64,000 nt of DNA, from positions 3,968,001-4,032,000 of the forward strand of contig NZ_AP026978.1 of the NCBI RefSeq assembly GCF_027924405.1, read 5' to 3'. The position numbers and the translations under genes are program-made. Origin of the DNA: Nocardia sputorum. Lineage in GTDB: Bacteria > Actinomycetota > Actinomycetes > Mycobacteriales > Mycobacteriaceae. Below the pieces are notes generated by a model. The model was not told the origin of the DNA, did no database searches, and saw only the letters and a program-made list of their open reading frames with translations. Of the stretch, positions 63,258-64,000 are shown one piece after another; within the stretch, counting starts at the first letter, position 1, and each line of letters begins with the position of its first letter.

Positions 63258-64000
63258 GTGTATTCGCGCGCGCTGTCGAAACCGGTTCGAGCCGGGGTGT
63301 ATCTGCTCGCATGGATTGCGGTCCTCGTGGCAGCCATCGGCGTCACCTTGCACTACACCGGCTCCTCGGCTCGGGTGCTGGTGCTGGCGGCTTCGGGGGC
63401 GCCGTATCTGATGGGCTCCGCGCTGGTCGCGGCGGTGACTTTCCTCGCGATGCGGCGGTGGCGCGGTGTGGCGGTGGCGGTCGTCGTCCTGGCGACCGGG
63501 ATCTGGACCCAAGCGCCGCTGTACGTCGGGCACTCCGGCCACGAGCACGGACCAACGATCACGGTGATGCAGGCCAATCTGCTCTTCGACGGAGCCGATC
63601 CGGCGGCGCTGATCGAGCAGCTGCGCGCGCGAGACGTCACCGTGCTCACCGTCGAGGAACTCACGCCCGCGGCGATCGAGGATCTCGGCCGGGCGGGCAT
63701 CGACCGGTTGCTGCCGTACCGGTACCTCTCCCCGGGGAGGACGGCGGCCGGCACCGGCATCTGGAGCCGCCATCCCTTGTCGGAGACCGCCGAGTACGAC
63801 GGCTACGTGCTGAACCAGCTCTCGGCGACCACCGACATCCCGGGCATCGGGCCGGTCGCGGTCTACGCCTTCCATCCGGTGCCGCCGGTGTACGGCACGC
63901 AGGTCTGGGCCGACGAATTGTCCCGCCTGCGGACGATTCTCGAACGATCACCCGCCGATCGACCGGCGATCGTGGGCGGAGACTTCAACGCGACCTACGA
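63258..64000 (+). CDS. Membrane-bound endonuclease/exonuclease/phosphatase (EEP) family protein, partial
   Basis: Truncated by the window edge; 247 residues seen. N-terminus with three membrane helices (AGVYLLAWIAVLVAAIG; VLVLAASGAPYLMGSALVA; VAVAVVVLATGIW), then the EEP catalytic domain: ITVMQANLLFDG, LTVEELT, GIWSRHPLSE and GGDFNATYD near the edge. The layout is like VanJ-type membrane phosphatases of actinomycetes. GTG start chosen so the first helix is complete. Confidence 0.85.
   Translation, partial: MYSRALSKPVRAGVYLLAWIAVLVAAIGVTLHYTGSSARVLVLAASGAPYLMGSALVAAVTFLAMRRWRGVAVAVVVLATGIWTQAPLYVGHSGHEHGPTITVMQANLLFDGADPAALIEQLRARDVTVLTVEELTPAAIEDLGRAGIDRLLPYRYLSPGRTAAGTGIWSRHPLSETAEYDGYVLNQLSATTDIPGIGPVAVYAFHPVPPVYGTQVWADELSRLRTILERSPADRPAIVGGDFNATY

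Overview
The window is about 64 kb of very GC-rich DNA from an actinomycete of the mycolic-acid group, most likely Nocardia or a close relative. The evidence is the gene mix: an antigen-85-type mycolyltransferase, HadA/HadB-like dehydratase fusions, an acyl-ACP desaturase, an Rv1733c-like membrane protein, a LigC/Prim-PolC pair, a DUF2599 lipoprotein, many secreted lipases, and Scr1-type HTH/DUF397 families typical of filamentous actinomycetes. The window contains no rRNA, tRNA, insertion sequence, phage module or CRISPR array that I can see. Genus assignment is inference from gene content, not from a marker gene.

Layout. 1-5416 (minus): 5' part of a modular type I polyketide synthase (KS-AT-DH-KR-ACP, then the start of a second KS) behind a 1.4 kb leader region and three tandem hairpins. 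7043-17278: lipid and envelope genes (secreted lipase, YdcF-like protein, HadAB-like fusion, flavin oxidoreductase, mycolyltransferase coupled to an acyl-ACP desaturase, a PucR-type protein lacking its DNA-binding end, acyl-CoA carboxylase beta subunit, Rv1733c-like protein). 17260-31444: regulators and secreted lipases; three Scr1-type HTH genes, a DUF397 gene, an S-adenosylmethionine methyltransferase and two micro-operons of tiny genes. 31685-33912: full-length PucR regulator, CBS protein, PNPOx-like protein. 34023-39384: a tightly coupled four-gene operon of three PLP enzymes and a heavy-metal-associated (HMA) domain protein. 40228-45150: a caspase/STAND NTPase/TPR protein divergent from an NfeD-like/flotillin/cold-shock operon. 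45271-47354: DNA ligase C and Prim-PolC. 47359-64000: mixed metabolic and regulatory genes, including an EphD-like hydrolase/SDR pair, a type II thioesterase, a leaderless class A beta-lactamase-like protein, a CoA transferase, a nucleoside hydrolase/amidohydrolase pair, and a truncated membrane-bound EEP phosphatase at the right edge.

The three most unusual items are as follows. (1) A repeated promoter/operator element (GTGCAGATG, then CTTGCAT a few bases on) lies before both tiny-gene micro-operons, between DUF397 and the methyltransferase, and in weaker form before one Scr1-type regulator; it looks like a local regulon. (2) The PLP/HMA/rhodanese operon at 34023-39384 looks like an undescribed sulfur- and metal-linked pathway. 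(3) The caspase-STAND-TPR protein beside a flotillin operon resembles known conflict or cell-death architectures. Several genes carry broken or altered catalytic residues: the HadB half at 9253, the alpha/beta hydrolase at 50716, the SDR at 51723, and a frameshifted SDR at 26879. One 375-bp stretch of the PKS acyltransferase has codon usage foreign to its surroundings.
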